From NCBI RefSeq assembly GCF_030849025.1, contig NZ_CP118224.1, positions 2,464,001 to 2,528,000 of the forward strand: a DNA stretch of 64,000 nucleotides, written 5' to 3'. Positions 1 through 8,877 of the stretch are shown in pieces. Positions within the stretch are counted from its first letter, which is position 1; the number at the start of each line of letters is the position of its first letter. Below the pieces are notes generated by a model. The model was given only the letters and a program-made list of their open reading frames with translations. It was not told the origin of the DNA and ran no database searches. The position numbers and the translations under genes were made by a program. This DNA is from Oceanimonas pelagia (GTDB lineage: Bacteria > Pseudomonadota > Gammaproteobacteria > Enterobacterales > Aeromonadaceae).

Positions 1-411
1 TCGCCCCAGTCTGCCCTGGCACAGGACCACCAGCGCCTGACGGAGAGCCCGGCGCTGCTCGACATCAGCAGCCTGACCGAGCCCGATCAGGAGGCCCTGC
101 TGCTGATGACGGTGCTGCTCAAGCAACACGGCACCGAGCTGGCCGACGACGATCCGCTGCACGTGTGCAACCAGCTGGAGATGATGGGCACCCTGGCCCT
201 GGCCGCCGCCGATACCGACAACGATGAGCAGCGCCTGCACCTGCTCGACCAGCAACGGGAGCTGGCCAACAGCCAGCTCATCGACTGGCTGCCGGCCTTT
301 GCCGAACGCTGTGGCGAGCGGGATGCCGGCGGCTTTTATAACGCCGCCGCCCAACTGCTGCTGGCGGTGTTTATCATGGATCTGCACTACCTCAACAACG
401 TGGCGGAATAG
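1..411 (+). CDS. TorD/DmsD-like molecular chaperone (5' end outside window)
   Basis: The frame is open from base 1 to the TAG at 409-411, so only the C-terminal ~136 residues are visible. The all-helical, Leu/Ala-rich sequence with a C-terminal segment of the type W-L-P-x-F-x-E-R ... F-Y-x-x-x-A-x-L-L-L-x-F-I resembles the TorD/DmsD/NarJ family, cytoplasmic chaperones that bind the twin-arginine signal and help cofactor insertion of molybdoenzymes. The next gene begins 9 bp later. The partner molybdoenzyme would be expected upstream, outside the window. The family call rests on overall pattern only. Confidence 0.6.
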   Translation, partial: SPQSALAQDHQRLTESPALLDISSLTEPDQEALLLMTVLLKQHGTELADDDPLHVCNQLEMMGTLALAAADTDNDEQRLHLLDQQRELANSQLIDWLPAFAERCGERDAGGFYNAAAQLLLAVFIMDLHYLNNVAE

Positions 412-419
412 GCGGCCCC

Positions 420-773
420 ATGCGTTACAGCAAACACAAAAAGGCCGAGGCCTCACCGGAAACCCGGGCCGAGGCCGAGCGCGTGGCCAGAGCTACCCAG
501 CGTCCGGGCCAGACCAAGGAGCAAACCCGGCTGATTGCCCAGGGGATCCAGAAGGGCATAGAGGAATATAAAAAGCAGCAAAAGGCCAGGGCCCGCGCCG
601 CCGACAAGGCCCGCCGGCAACAGCAACGCCAGCAAAATACCGAAATGCACGAAGATAATGAGCCGGACGCGGCGCCTTCCTGCAACGGGCCTGACAGGCT
701 GTTGCCCTGGGGGCTGCTGGCACTGAGCTGGGCCGGCTTCCTTCTATACTTGTGGCTGACCCGCCACGGCTGA
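420..773 (+). CDS. DUF2956 family protein, C-terminally membrane anchored
   Basis: A 117-residue protein with a strongly conserved-looking N-terminal block (ATQRPGQTKEQTRLIAQGIQ at about residues 26-45, then KGIEEYKKQQK) that I recognise from DUF2956. A Lys/Arg/Gln-rich, probably helical linker follows, and a single hydrophobic segment lies at about residues 92-113. The layout suggests a small inner-membrane protein with its N-terminus in the cytoplasm. Function is unknown. It sits between the TorD-like chaperone and the amidoligase gene with short gaps, so co-transcription is possible. Confidence 0.75.
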   Translation: MRYSKHKKAEASPETRAEAERVARATQRPGQTKEQTRLIAQGIQKGIEEYKKQQKARARAADKARRQQQRQQNTEMHEDNEPDAAPSCNGPDRLLPWGLLALSWAGFLLYLWLTRHG

Positions 774-785
774 TCAGGAGACGCC

Positions 786-1754
786 ATGCCGCTCACCATG
801 CCACCGCAACAACACACCCGGGAAGGCCAGGAACGCCGGCTGGGCGTGGAGCTGGAGCTGAGCGGCATTACCCTGCCGCAACTGGTGAGCCTGGTGGCCG
901 ACACCCTCGGCGGGGAAAGCCGGCCGGTGTCGGAATACGAGTTCAACATTCCCACGTCACTGGGCGACTTTCGGGCCGAACTCGACTTTGACTACCTCAA
1001 GCAACTGGCCCGGGCCCAGCGCCGGCACCCGCCCGGCGAGCTGGAGCAGGCCGCCACCGATCTGCTGGGCAGCCTGGCACGGCAACTGGTGCCCCTGGAG
1101 CTGGTGTGTCCGCCGCTGCCGCTGTCCCGGCTCGATCTGCTCAACCGGCTGTTTGAACGGCTGCGGGAATACGGCGCTCATGGCACCCGTCACGCCCTCT
1201 ATTACGCTTTTGGCCTGCACCTCAATCCCGAGCTGCCCGACACCGACATGGAGACCCTGCTGCGCTACTTTCGCGCCTACCTGTGCCTGCACGACTGGCT
1301 GGAGCAACACGAGGACATCGTCACCGCCCGCAAGCTGTCGCCCTACATTCGCGCCTTTCCCAAAGACTATGTGCGACTGGTGCTGAATAGCGGCTACCGG
1401 CCCGACATGGCCGGCTTTACCGCCGACTACCTGGCCTGGAACCCCACCCGCAACCGGGCCATGGATCTGTTGCCGCTGCTGGCCTGGCATGACGAACAAA
1501 AAGTGCAGGCGGTGGTGCAGGACGACAAGGTCAACAAACGCCCCACCCTGCACTACCGGCTGCCCAACTCCGATATCGACAACCCGGTATGGTCGCTGCG
1601 CCACGCCTGGGCCGGCTGGCTGCAGGTGGAGCGGCTGGCCAGCGACGAGCCGCGCCTGGCCGGGGCCTGCCGGGCCTACCTTAACCACCTGGAACAACTG
1701 ACCCCCGACTTTATGGATCCCTGGAGCCTGAAGGTGCGCCCATGGCTGCGCTGA
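786..1754 (+). CDS. Amidoligase family protein (glutamine-synthetase-like fold)
   Basis: A 322-residue protein whose N-terminus contains G-V-E-L-E-L-S (about residues 19-25), the short acidic strand typical of the predicted amidoligase_2 family, enzymes distantly related to glutamine synthetase and thought to make amide bonds from an acid and an amine using ATP. Later blocks such as E-F-N-I-P and A-E-L-D-F-D-Y fit the same family. Its stop overlaps the start of the C26 peptidase gene (1742), so the two are translationally coupled. A ligase with an amide-bond hydrolase is the arrangement described for these predicted peptide-tagging or gamma-glutamyl systems. The substrate is unknown. Confidence 0.75.
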   Translation: MPLTMPPQQHTREGQERRLGVELELSGITLPQLVSLVADTLGGESRPVSEYEFNIPTSLGDFRAELDFDYLKQLARAQRRHPPGELEQAATDLLGSLARQLVPLELVCPPLPLSRLDLLNRLFERLREYGAHGTRHALYYAFGLHLNPELPDTDMETLLRYFRAYLCLHDWLEQHEDIVTARKLSPYIRAFPKDYVRLVLNSGYRPDMAGFTADYLAWNPTRNRAMDLLPLLAWHDEQKVQAVVQDDKVNKRPTLHYRLPNSDIDNPVWSLRHAWAGWLQVERLASDEPRLAGACRAYLNHLEQLTPDFMDPWSLKVRPWLR

Positions 1755-2431
1755 TCGGCGTAACCGGCCCCAGCAGCCGCCTGCCCCTGGCCTGGTGGGC
1801 CACCCGGCTGGCCCTGCACCTGGCCGGGGGCCGGGGACGGCACCTGACGCCGGCCAACATGCACCGGCACAAGCGGGAGCAGTTGCAGGGCCTGATCATC
1901 GGCGGCGGCGACGACATCGACGCCGCCCTCTACGGCCACGACACCGGCCGGGCACCGGCGGATCCCGAACGGGACGCCTTTGAAATCGAGCTGATCGAGC
2001 ACGCCCTCGACACCAGTTTGCCGCTGCTCGGCATCTGCCGGGGCGCCCAGCTGATCAATGTGGTGCTGGGCGGCTCACTGCACGCCGACATTCGCCCGCA
2101 GCGACTGCACACCTCCAACCGGCGCACGCCGCTGCCCCGTAAAACCGCCATCGGCTGTGGCAACGGCCGGCTTAACCGCATCATGCAACAGCCGCGCTGG
2201 CGCATTAACAGCCTGCATCATCAGGCGGTGGACCGGCTCGGCAGCGGCCTGGCGGTGGTCGCCCGGGATCTCGACGGCTTTGTGCAGGCCATTGAAAGCA
2301 CCACCGACCACTACCTGCTGGGGGTGCAGTGGCACCCGGAGTACCTGCCCTACCTTTCCTGCCAGCGCCGGCTGTTTCGGCACCTGGTGCACGCCGCCGA
2401 GCAAAGCTGGCCCGAGGCCCTCTATGACTGA
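1742..2431 (+). CDS. Gamma-glutamyl-gamma-aminobutyrate hydrolase-like peptidase (C26 family)
   Basis: A 229-residue class I glutamine-amidotransferase-like hydrolase. The nucleophile motif G-I-C-R-G-A-Q places Cys99, and G-V-Q-W-H-P-E supplies His198 and Glu200, completing the triad. GGGDDIDAALYG near residue 54 is typical of PuuD-type gamma-glutamyl hydrolases. The start overlaps the amidoligase gene by 13 bp and the stop overlaps the YqaA-type gene by 8 bp. It probably trims or reverses the amide product of the amidoligase. That is inference from operon structure and family knowledge, not proof. Confidence 0.85.
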   Translation: MAALIGVTGPSSRLPLAWWATRLALHLAGGRGRHLTPANMHRHKREQLQGLIIGGGDDIDAALYGHDTGRAPADPERDAFEIELIEHALDTSLPLLGICRGAQLINVVLGGSLHADIRPQRLHTSNRRTPLPRKTAIGCGNGRLNRIMQQPRWRINSLHHQAVDRLGSGLAVVARDLDGFVQAIESTTDHYLLGVQWHPEYLPYLSCQRRLFRHLVHAAEQSWPEALYD

Positions 2432-2855
2432 TTACCTGCTGGTGTTTGGCAGCAGCCTGCTGGCCGCCACCATCGCCCCCTTTTATTCGGAAGTGGTGCT
2501 GGCGGCGGTACTGACCCGCCAGCCCGACGCCGCCCTGCTGCTGTGGACCCTGGCCAGCGTCGGCAATACCCTGGGCTCCATGGTCAACTGGTGGCTGGGC
2601 AAATACCTGCTGCACTACCGCCACAAGCGCTGGTTTCCGGTGAACGACAAGCAGCTCGAGCGGGCCCAGCGCTGGTTTCAGCGCTTTGGCGTGTGGTCGC
2701 TGCTGCTGGCCTGGGCGCCGGTGGGCGGCGACGCCCTCACCTTTATTGCCGGCATCATGCGGGTGCCGCTGGCACTGTTTACCCTGCTGGTGTTTATCGG
2801 CAAGGCCCTGCGCTACGCCGTGGTGATCTGGTTCGCCGATACCCTGCTGCTGTAA
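2424..2855 (+). CDS. yqaA: YqaA/DedA-type small membrane protein (SNARE-associated family)
   Basis: The ATG at 2424 sits inside the 3' end of the preceding gene and gives a 143-residue protein. It has several hydrophobic segments and the motif W-x-x-G-K-Y-L near residue 50. The later stretch W-A-P-V-G-G-D-A-L-T-F-I-A-G resembles the re-entrant loop of DedA-superfamily proteins. YqaA is a short member of this family of inner-membrane proteins linked to membrane homeostasis and possibly lipid-carrier transport. The 8-bp overlap with the upstream peptidase gene argues for one operon of three genes. Confidence 0.85.
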   Translation: MTDYLLVFGSSLLAATIAPFYSEVVLAAVLTRQPDAALLLWTLASVGNTLGSMVNWWLGKYLLHYRHKRWFPVNDKQLERAQRWFQRFGVWSLLLAWAPVGGDALTFIAGIMRVPLALFTLLVFIGKALRYAVVIWFADTLLL

Positions 2856-2932
2856 CCAGAGCCTTCGACCAAAGTCGGCTGGCAAACACCGTTTTCGCTG
2901 TAATACTGGGCTGATAACGGCAAGGAGGCCTT

Positions 2933-4723
2933 ATGCAGGATCAGTTCAACTTCGCTCACCCGCCCTTTGACACCCTGACCCCGGAGCAGCGCCAGGATCT
3001 GCTGGATCAGACCGACATCGCCTACTTCGCCCGGGGCGAAACCCTCCTTGAGCCGGGCCAGCTCGTCGACTGCCTGTACATCATTCTCAAGGGCGTGGTG
3101 GAAGAGCGCCACACAGAGCGTGGCGAGGTGTTTGCCCAGTACACCACCGACGATCTGTTCGACATTCGCGGCCAGTTCGACGGTGAGTGCCGCCATGGCT
3201 ATGTGGCGCTGGAAGAAACCCTGTGCTTTGTGCTGCCCACCCAGGCCTTTCTCACCCTGATGACCGACAACCCGGATTTTGCCGCCTGGTTTCAGCAGGA
3301 TCTCAAGGGCCGGCAGCAGACCACGGCACCGCGCAAGAATCTGTCGGAATTCATTCTCACCCGCATCGACAACAGCAACATTCAGCCGGCCATGGTGATC
3401 GACGGCCAGACCTCGATCTTGCAGGCCACCCGGCTGCTTAAAACTCATCACCTGGAGTCGCTGATCGTGGCCCACGACGGCAGCTTTGGCATGCTCACCG
3501 GCACCGATCTGCTCTATGGCGCCGTGCTCGACGCCCTGCCCGCCGGCGAGCCGGTGCACGTGCTGGCCAGCTTCAACCTGGTGTCGGTGCAAAAGGGCGA
3601 CTTTCTGTTCAACGCCCTGATGCTGATGGTGCAGCACAAGATTGAACGGGTGGCGGTGAAGGAAGGCGAGCAACTGGCGGGCATTCTGGAAATGACCCAG
3701 TTGCTCAGCCAGTTTTCCACCCACTCCCAGGTGCTGGGGCTGCGCATTCTGCGCGCCGAGACCATCGACGAACTGGCCGAGGCTGCCGCCACCCTCGGCA
3801 TGCTGGTGGAAAACCTGCACAACAACGGCGTGCGCCTGCCCTTTATCATGAAACTGCTGGCCAGCCTCAACGGCCAGCTGATGCGCAAGGCCTTTGAGTT
3901 CGCCTTTCCGCCCGAGCTGCACGACCGGCTGGCGCTGATGGTGCTGGGCAGCGAGGGCCGGTGCGAGCAGGTGCTGAAAACCGATCAGGACAACGCCCTG
4001 GTGCTGGATAACGACCTTGCCCCCGGCGAGGTACGGCCTTACGCCGAGCAGTTCAGCCGCCACCTGGAGCGACTCGGCTACCCGCCCTGCCCGGGCCGGG
4101 TCATGGTCAACAACCCCGACTGGGTCAGGCGCCTCGACGACTGGCAGCATTGCCTGACCGGCTGGGTGCGCCGCAACACCCCGGACAGCCACATGCAACT
4201 GGCCATTATCGCCGACCCGCACTTTATTGCCGGGCGCGAATCCCTGGTGCGGCGGTTTCAGAAGCACCTGCTGGCGGCGGTCAAGGGCCGGGAGCTGCTG
4301 CTCAGCGAGTTCGCCGCCCAGGCGCTGCGCTTTCATACTCCGCTCACCTTCTTCGGCGACATCAAGCAGTCCGACAAGGGCCTCGACATCAAGCGCGGCG
4401 GCATTTTTCCGGTGGTGCAGGGGGTACGGGCCCTGGCGCTGGAGCAGGGCGTGACCGAAACCAACACCCTGGAGCGCATTCGCCTGCTTACCGACCTGCG
4501 CATTTTCGAGCCGGAGCAGGCCGACAACCTGAGCGCGGCGCTGACCCTGTTCTGGCAATTGCGGCTGGAGCAGCAGCTGGCCCGGGGCGGCGATGGCCTC
4601 AGCCAGCGGCTGGACCCGGCGCGGCTGCCCCGGCACCAGCGGGATCTGCTGCGCCACGCCCTGCACGTGGTCAAGAAATTCAAGCAAAAGCTGGAAGTGC
4701 ATTTTCAGATCCGGAGTTTGTAA
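2933..4723 (+). CDS. DUF294 nucleotidyltransferase-like protein with cNMP-binding and CBS domains
   Basis: A 596-residue cytoplasmic protein. Residues ~15-125 form a cyclic-nucleotide-binding-type beta-barrel (L-D-Q-T-D-I-A-Y-F-A-R-G-E-T-L at 24-38), residues ~145-265 a CBS pair, and residues ~330 onward the DUF294 nucleotidyltransferase region with L-G-S-E-G-R and the acidic K-T-D-Q-D-N-A. The C-terminal region is the associated DUF294_C helical domain. Members resemble GlnD-type nucleotidyltransferases and are thought to be signalling proteins. AAGGAGG lies just before the ATG. The gene overlaps the exonuclease gene by 1 bp and lies upstream of acs, an arrangement common in marine gammaproteobacteria. 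Confidence 0.9.
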   Translation: MQDQFNFAHPPFDTLTPEQRQDLLDQTDIAYFARGETLLEPGQLVDCLYIILKGVVEERHTERGEVFAQYTTDDLFDIRGQFDGECRHGYVALEETLCFVLPTQAFLTLMTDNPDFAAWFQQDLKGRQQTTAPRKNLSEFILTRIDNSNIQPAMVIDGQTSILQATRLLKTHHLESLIVAHDGSFGMLTGTDLLYGAVLDALPAGEPVHVLASFNLVSVQKGDFLFNALMLMVQHKIERVAVKEGEQLAGILEMTQLLSQFSTHSQVLGLRILRAETIDELAEAAATLGMLVENLHNNGVRLPFIMKLLASLNGQLMRKAFEFAFPPELHDRLALMVLGSEGRCEQVLKTDQDNALVLDNDLAPGEVRPYAEQFSRHLERLGYPPCPGRVMVNNPDWVRRLDDWQHCLTGWVRRNTPDSHMQLAIIADPHFIAGRESLVRRFQKHLLAAVKGRELLLSEFAAQALRFHTPLTFFGDIKQSDKGLDIKRGGIFPVVQGVRALALEQGVTETNTLERIRLLTDLRIFEPEQADNLSAALTLFWQLRLEQQLARGGDGLSQRLDPARLPRHQRDLLRHALHVVKKFKQKLEVHFQIRSL

Positions 4724-5340
4724 TGCTGCCGCTGAAGCGCCTGTGGCTGGCGCGCAAGTTTGCCGGCAGCCCCTGGCATCACCTGTTCGAACCCTACCGG
4801 GGCGATGACATCATTGCCATCGACACCGAAACCACCGGGCTGGATCCGCGCCGGGCCGACGTGCTGACCATTGCCGCCGTGCCCATTCGCGGCCGCCGGG
4901 TGCTCACCAGCCAGCGGCTGGAGCTGACCCTGGGCGCCAGCCCCAGGCTCACCGGCGACAGCATTCGCATTCATGGTTTGCGCCATCAGGATCTGGGGGC
5001 GGGCTCGCCCCCCCACGAGGCCCTGGGCCGGCTGCTGGGCTTTATTCAGAACCGGCCGCTGCTGGGCTACCATGTGCGCTTCGATATCGCCATTCTCAGC
5101 CGGCTGACCCGGGAACAGTTCGGCTTTGAACTGCCCAACCGCCACATTGAGCTGGCCCACCTTTACCGACGGCGCCAGTTGCGGCAAAACCCCGACATTG
5201 AGCCCGACCTCGACTTTGAACGCATGGCCAGCCAACTCCGGGTGCCCCTGCTGGCCCGCCATACCGCCTTTGGCGATGCCCTCACCACGGCGCTGATGTA
5301 CCTGGCACTGGCACCGGATCACGCTTTAACCAATCGTTAA
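4723..5340 (+). CDS. DEDDh-type 3'-5' exonuclease (DnaQ/PolC epsilon-like)
   Basis: The ATG at 4723 overlaps the TAA of the upstream gene (TAATG). The 205-residue product has the Exo I motif D-T-E-T-T-G (about residues 35-40), Exo II G-Y-H-V-R-F-D and Exo III H-T-A-F-G-D-A, matching the DEDDh exonuclease fold of DNA polymerase proofreading subunits and RNase T. It lacks polymerase or other added domains, so it is a stand-alone exonuclease of unknown substrate. Coupling to the cNMP/CBS/nucleotidyltransferase gene suggests joint expression. Confidence 0.9.
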   Translation: MLPLKRLWLARKFAGSPWHHLFEPYRGDDIIAIDTETTGLDPRRADVLTIAAVPIRGRRVLTSQRLELTLGASPRLTGDSIRIHGLRHQDLGAGSPPHEALGRLLGFIQNRPLLGYHVRFDIAILSRLTREQFGFELPNRHIELAHLYRRRQLRQNPDIEPDLDFERMASQLRVPLLARHTAFGDALTTALMYLALAPDHALTNR

Positions 5341-5490
5341 AAGCAAGGTTCGTTCGGGCTGGCAAGCGCCTTCCAAGGCCGTATACTGGACGAGGAAACA
5401 TCATGCGCACGGCCCGGCCGGCCCCGGCTAGCCGAAAGTCTAATTGAGCGTAACGACCATCTGGGTCACCTTGTTAACCAATGGTTACAA
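5325..5490 (+). promoter_or_regulatory. acs upstream region with two related inverted repeats
   Basis: The 165-bp gap before acs contains TTTAAC-N5-GTTAAA at 5325-5341, overlapping the exonuclease stop, and TGTTAACC-AAT-GGTTACA at about 5472-5489, just before the acs ribosome-binding site (AAGGAG, 5493-5498). The similar half-sites could be operators. No regulator can be assigned and no clear -35/-10 pair was seen. Confidence 0.25.
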
Positions 5491-5505
5491 CCAAGGAGCG
5501 GAATA

Positions 5506-7455
5506 ATGAGTGAAGTAAAGGTTCATCCGGTCAAGCCCGAAATTGCAAAGACCGCATTGCTGGACGACGCCACCTATCAGGCCATGTATCAGCAGTCCAT
5601 CGACAACCCCGAAGCCTTCTGGGGTGAGCAGGGCAAGATTGTTGACTGGATCAAACCCTACACCAAGGTCAAGAACACCTCCTACGACCCCGGTCATATC
5701 AGCATCAAGTGGTTTGAAGACGGCACCCTGAACCTGTCTGCCAACTGTATCGACCGCCACCTGGCCACCAGGGCCGACGAGGTCGCCATCATCTGGGAAG
5801 GCGACAGCCCCGACGACGACAAGAAAGTGACCTACCGCGAGCTGCACGAGCAGGTCTGCCGCTTTGCCAACGTACTCAAGGCGCAGGGCGTGAAAAAAGG
5901 CGACGTGGTCAGCATTTACATGCCCATGGTGGTGGAAGCGGCCGTGGCCATGCTGGCCTGTACCCGCATCGGCGCCGTGCACTCGGTGGTGTTTGGTGGC
6001 TTTTCTCCCGATGCCCTCGCCAGCCGTATTATCGACTCCAAGGCCAAGGTAGTGATCACCGCCGACGAAGGTCTGCGCGGCGGTCGCAAGGTGGCGCTCA
6101 AGGCCAACGTCGACGAAGCCCTCGCCAACCCCGGCGTGACCACCATCACCAGCGTGATCGTGTATCGGCGCACCGGGGGTGACATCGCCTGGCACGATCA
6201 GCGCGATCTGTGGTGGCACGAGGCCACCGCCCAGGCGAGCGCCGACTGTCCGCCGGAAGAAATGAACGCCGAGGATCCGCTGTTCATTCTCTATACCTCC
6301 GGCTCCACCGGCACCCCCAAGGGCGTGCTGCACACCACCGGCGGTTACCTGGTGTACGCCACCATGACCTTCAAGTACATCTTCGACTACCACCCGGGCG
6401 ATGTGTACTGGTGCACCGCCGACGTGGGCTGGATCACCGGCCACACCTACCTGATCTACGGCCCGCTGGCCAATGGCGCCACTACCCTGCTGTTTGAAGG
6501 TGTGCCCAACTATCCCAAGACCAACCGCATGGCGCAGGTGGTGGACAAGCACCAGGTCAACATTCTGTATACCGCCCCCACCGCCATCCGTGCCTTTATG
6601 GCCAAGGGCGACGAAGCGGTGGAAGGCACCAGCCGCGCCAGCCTGCGGATCCTGGGCTCGGTGGGCGAGCCCATCAACCCGGAAGCCTGGGAATGGTACT
6701 ACCGGGTGATCGGCGACGAGCGCTGCCCCATCGTCGACACCTGGTGGCAGACCGAAACCGGCGGCATTCTGATCACCCCGCTGCCCGGCGCCACCGATCT
6801 CAAGCCCGGCTCCGCCACCCGCCCCTTCTTTGGCGTGCAACCGGCACTGGTAGACGGCGAAGGCAACATTCTGGACGGAGCCACCGACGGCAACCTGGTG
6901 ATCCTGGACTCCTGGCCCGGCCAGATGCGCACCGTATTTGGTGACCACGATCGCTTTGAGCAAACCTACTTCTCCACCTTCCCCGGCACCTACTTCAGTG
7001 GTGACGGCGCCCGCCGCGACGAAGACGGCTACTACTGGATCACCGGCCGGGTGGATGACGTACTCAACGTCTCCGGCCACCGCATGGGCACCGCCGAAAT
7101 CGAATCGGCGCTGGTGGCCCACCCCAAAATCGCCGAGGCCGCGGTGGTGGGCGTGCCCCACGACATCAAGGGCCAGGGCATTTACGCCTATGTGACGCTC
7201 AACGCCGGCGAAGTGCCGTCTGCCGAGCTGCACAAGGAAGTGAAGGACTGGGTGCGCAAGGAAATCGGCCCCATCGCCACCCCCGACGTGATCCACTGGG
7301 CCGAAGGCCTGCCCAAAACCCGCTCCGGCAAGATCATGCGCCGCATTCTGCGCAAGATCGCCACCGGCGACACCGACTCCCTGGGCGATACCTCGACCCT
7401 GGCGGATCCGGGCGTGGTGGATCGCCTGATCGAAGAGCGCAGCAAGGTCGCCTGA
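5506..7455 (+). CDS. acs: Acetyl-CoA synthetase (AMP-forming)
   Basis: A 649-residue enzyme of normal Acs length that converts acetate, ATP and CoA to acetyl-CoA through acetyl-AMP. It has the P-loop-like A3 motif [18 protein letters not shown] in the adenylate-binding region, [11 protein letters not shown] at the hinge, and the C-terminal [11 protein letters not shown], whose lysine is the known acetylation site in this family. The start has AAGGAG 7 bp upstream. It is probably transcribed alone, ending before the repeat and hairpin at 7.48-7.64 kb. Confidence 0.98.
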   Translation: MSEVKVHPVKPEIAKTALLDDATYQAMYQQSIDNPEAFWGEQGKIVDWIKPYTKVKNTSYDPGHISIKWFEDGTLNLSANCIDRHLATRADEVAIIWEGDSPDDDKKVTYRELHEQVCRFANVLKAQGVKKGDVVSIYMPMVVEAAVAMLACTRIGAVHSVVFGGFSPDALASRIIDSKAKVVITADEGLRGGRKVALKANVDEALANPGVTTITSVIVYRRTGGDIAWHDQRDLWWHEATAQASADCPPEEMNAEDPLFILYTSGSTGTPKGVLHTTGGYLVYATMTFKYIFDYHPGDVYWCTADVGWITGHTYLIYGPLANGATTLLFEGVPNYPKTNRMAQVVDKHQVNILYTAPTAIRAFMAKGDEAVEGTSRASLRILGSVGEPINPEAWEWYYRVIGDERCPIVDTWWQTETGGILITPLPGATDLKPGSATRPFFGVQPALVDGEGNILDGATDGNLVILDSWPGQMRTVFGDHDRFEQTYFSTFPGTYFSGDGARRDEDGYYWITGRVDDVLNVSGHRMGTAEIESALVAHPKIAEAAVVGVPHDIKGQGIYAYVTLNAGEVPSAELHKEVKDWVRKEIGPIATPDVIHWAEGLPKTRSGKIMRRILRKIATGDTDSLGDTSTLADPGVVDRLIEERSKVA

Positions 7456-7486
7456 CGCTGACTCTTGTCATCCCCGCTCCCACCTT

Positions 7487-7551
7487 GTCATCCCCGCGAA
7501 GGCGGGGATCCATGGCAGACTGCACTGGACTCCCGCCTTCGCGGGAGTGAC
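7487..7551. repeat. Paired-hairpin intergenic repeat, copy 1
   Basis: Two hairpins are joined by a short linker. The first is TCCCCGC-GAA-GGCGGGGA, then CCATG and TGCACTGGA, then the second, CTCCCGC-CTTC-GCGGGAG. The same layout, with the TGCACTGGA linker, recurs at 13592-13660. This is a REP/BIME-like extragenic palindromic unit; GTCATCCCCGC also occurs once just upstream near 7467. Confidence 0.7.
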
Positions 7552-7611
7552 GAAGGTAAAGCCGCGGGAGTAATCAAGGTAAGCTGCAGGTGACGAAGTG
7601 CATCACCACGC

Positions 7612-7640
7612 AAAAACGCCGCTTTATGCGGCGTTTTTTT
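7612..7640 (+). terminator. Rho-independent terminator between acs and aroQ
   Basis: AAAAACGCCGC-TTTAT-GCGGCGTTTTTTT is a strong GC stem with a 5-nt loop followed by a run of T. The A-rich 5' side could also make it work in reverse. It follows acs and the repeat unit on the plus strand. Confidence 0.85.
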
Positions 7641-7775
7641 ATGCCCACGTTCCGGCCTCAGTCGCTTTTTGTCGCAGCAACAACAGTTTGCGGAACCTTT
7701 TGCCGTTAAACCTGCTCACACTCTGCGGTCGAGCGCCGCACGAGTCAAAAATTTATTAGTCATTAGACCAGTAAA

Positions 7776-7806
7776 TTGCTGCCAATTTTCATGAAATCAC
7801 TATAAT
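7776..7806 (+). promoter_or_regulatory. Putative sigma-70 promoter for aroQ-accB-accC
   Basis: A consensus -10 hexamer TATAAT lies at 7801-7806, with TTGCTG about 19 bp upstream as a possible -35. It is about 110 bp upstream of the aroQ start. The -10 is convincing; the -35 spacing is poor. Confidence 0.45.
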
Positions 7807-7917
7807 TGGGCGCACCGGGCCAAAATGCGTGATTTTATTTGCCAGCGACCGGCAAAAAACGCTAGGCTCCCTGTAACTCGACGTGAACACCGCAAGATTG
7901 ACGAGGATTACCGCACA

Positions 7918-8367
7918 ATGGCCGATAAATACCGAATTCTGCTGCTCAACGGGCCAAACCTCAACCTGCTGGGCCGGCGCGAACCGGGCATTTACGGCAA
8001 CAACAGCCTGAACGACATCGTGGCGCGGCTGACCGAGCAGGCCGCCGGACGCGACATCGAACTCAGCCATGTGCAATCCAATGCGGAACACGTTCTGCTC
8101 GACGCCATCCACCAGGCCGACGGCCGGCAGGATTTCATTATCATCAATCCCGCCGCCTTCACCCACACCAGTGTGGCCATTCGCGATGCCCTGCTGGGCG
8201 CCAACATTCCCTTCATTGAAGTGCATTTGTCGAATGTGCACGCCCGCGAGCCGTTCCGCCACCATTCCTATCTGGCGGACAAGGCGGTGGGCGTGATCTG
8301 CGGCCTGGGTGCCGATGGTTACGAATTTGCCCTTGAGGCGGCGGCCCGTTACCTGGCCCGTCGCTGA
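7918..8367 (+). CDS. aroQ: Type II 3-dehydroquinate dehydratase
   Basis: The ATG at 7918 gives 149 residues, normal for type II dehydroquinases, which convert 3-dehydroquinate to 3-dehydroshikimate in the shikimate pathway. N-G-P-N-L-N-L-L-G-x-R-E-P is at the N-terminus, and N-P-A-A-x-T-H-T-S with V-H-L-S-N-x-x-A-R-E are the later family signatures. Open frame continues upstream to 7825, but that part is not conserved-looking and overlaps the promoter. It sits directly before accB as in many gammaproteobacteria. Confidence 0.97.
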   Translation: MADKYRILLLNGPNLNLLGRREPGIYGNNSLNDIVARLTEQAAGRDIELSHVQSNAEHVLLDAIHQADGRQDFIIINPAAFTHTSVAIRDALLGANIPFIEVHLSNVHAREPFRHHSYLADKAVGVICGLGADGYEFALEAAARYLARR

Positions 8368-8403
8368 TTCATATCAGCATCAACAAAACTAAAGAGAACG
8401 CTC

Positions 8404-8868
8404 ATGGATATTCGTAAAATCAAGAAACTGATCGAACTGGTTGAAGAATCCGGCATCGCCGAGCTGGAAATCGCCGAAGGCGAAGAATCCGTACGCATCA
8501 GCCGCTACGGCGCCGCCGCGCCGGCCCCGATGATGCCCCAGTATCAGGTGCAGGCCGCGCCGGCTCCCGCCGCTGCCCCGGCCGCCGCTCCCGCTGCCGC
8601 CCCGGCCGCCGAAGCCGCTGCCCCCGAAATGAGCGGTCACGTAATGCGTTCTCCCATGGTGGGTACCTTCTACCGTGCCTCCAGCCCCGGCGCCAAAAAC
8701 TTCGTGGAAGTGGGCCAGACCGTGAACGTGGGCGACACCCTGTGCATTGTTGAAGCCATGAAGATGATGAACCAGATCGAGGCCGACAAGTCCGGCGTGG
8801 TCAAGGCCATTCTGGTCGACAACGCACAGCCGGTTGAATTCGACGAGCCCCTGTTCATCATCGAATAA
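8404..8868 (+). CDS. accB: Biotin carboxyl carrier protein of acetyl-CoA carboxylase
   Basis: A 154-residue BCCP. The N-terminal dimerisation region begins [10 protein letters not shown], an Ala/Pro-rich linker spans about residues 37-74, and the C-terminal biotinyl domain carries E-A-M-K-M with the biotinylated lysine at residue 120. It carries carboxybiotin between AccC and AccAD in the first step of fatty acid synthesis. The gene is followed 9 bp later by accC. Confidence 0.98.
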   Translation: MDIRKIKKLIELVEESGIAELEIAEGEESVRISRYGAAAPAPMMPQYQVQAAPAPAAAPAAAPAAAPAAEAAAPEMSGHVMRSPMVGTFYRASSPGAKNFVEVGQTVNVGDTLCIVEAMKMMNQIEADKSGVVKAILVDNAQPVEFDEPLFIIE

Positions 8869-8877
8869 GGAATTCCC

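Noticed and set aside
2813-4702. A 629-codon minus-strand open frame opposite the DUF294 gene
   Set aside because: It mirrors a recognised protein on the plus strand in GC-rich DNA, and its translation is His/Gly/Gln-rich without motifs.
5485-7296. A 603-codon minus-strand open frame opposite acs
   Set aside because: It is an antisense shadow of acs with low-complexity composition. The same applies to the minus-strand frame at 8389-10191 opposite accB-accC.
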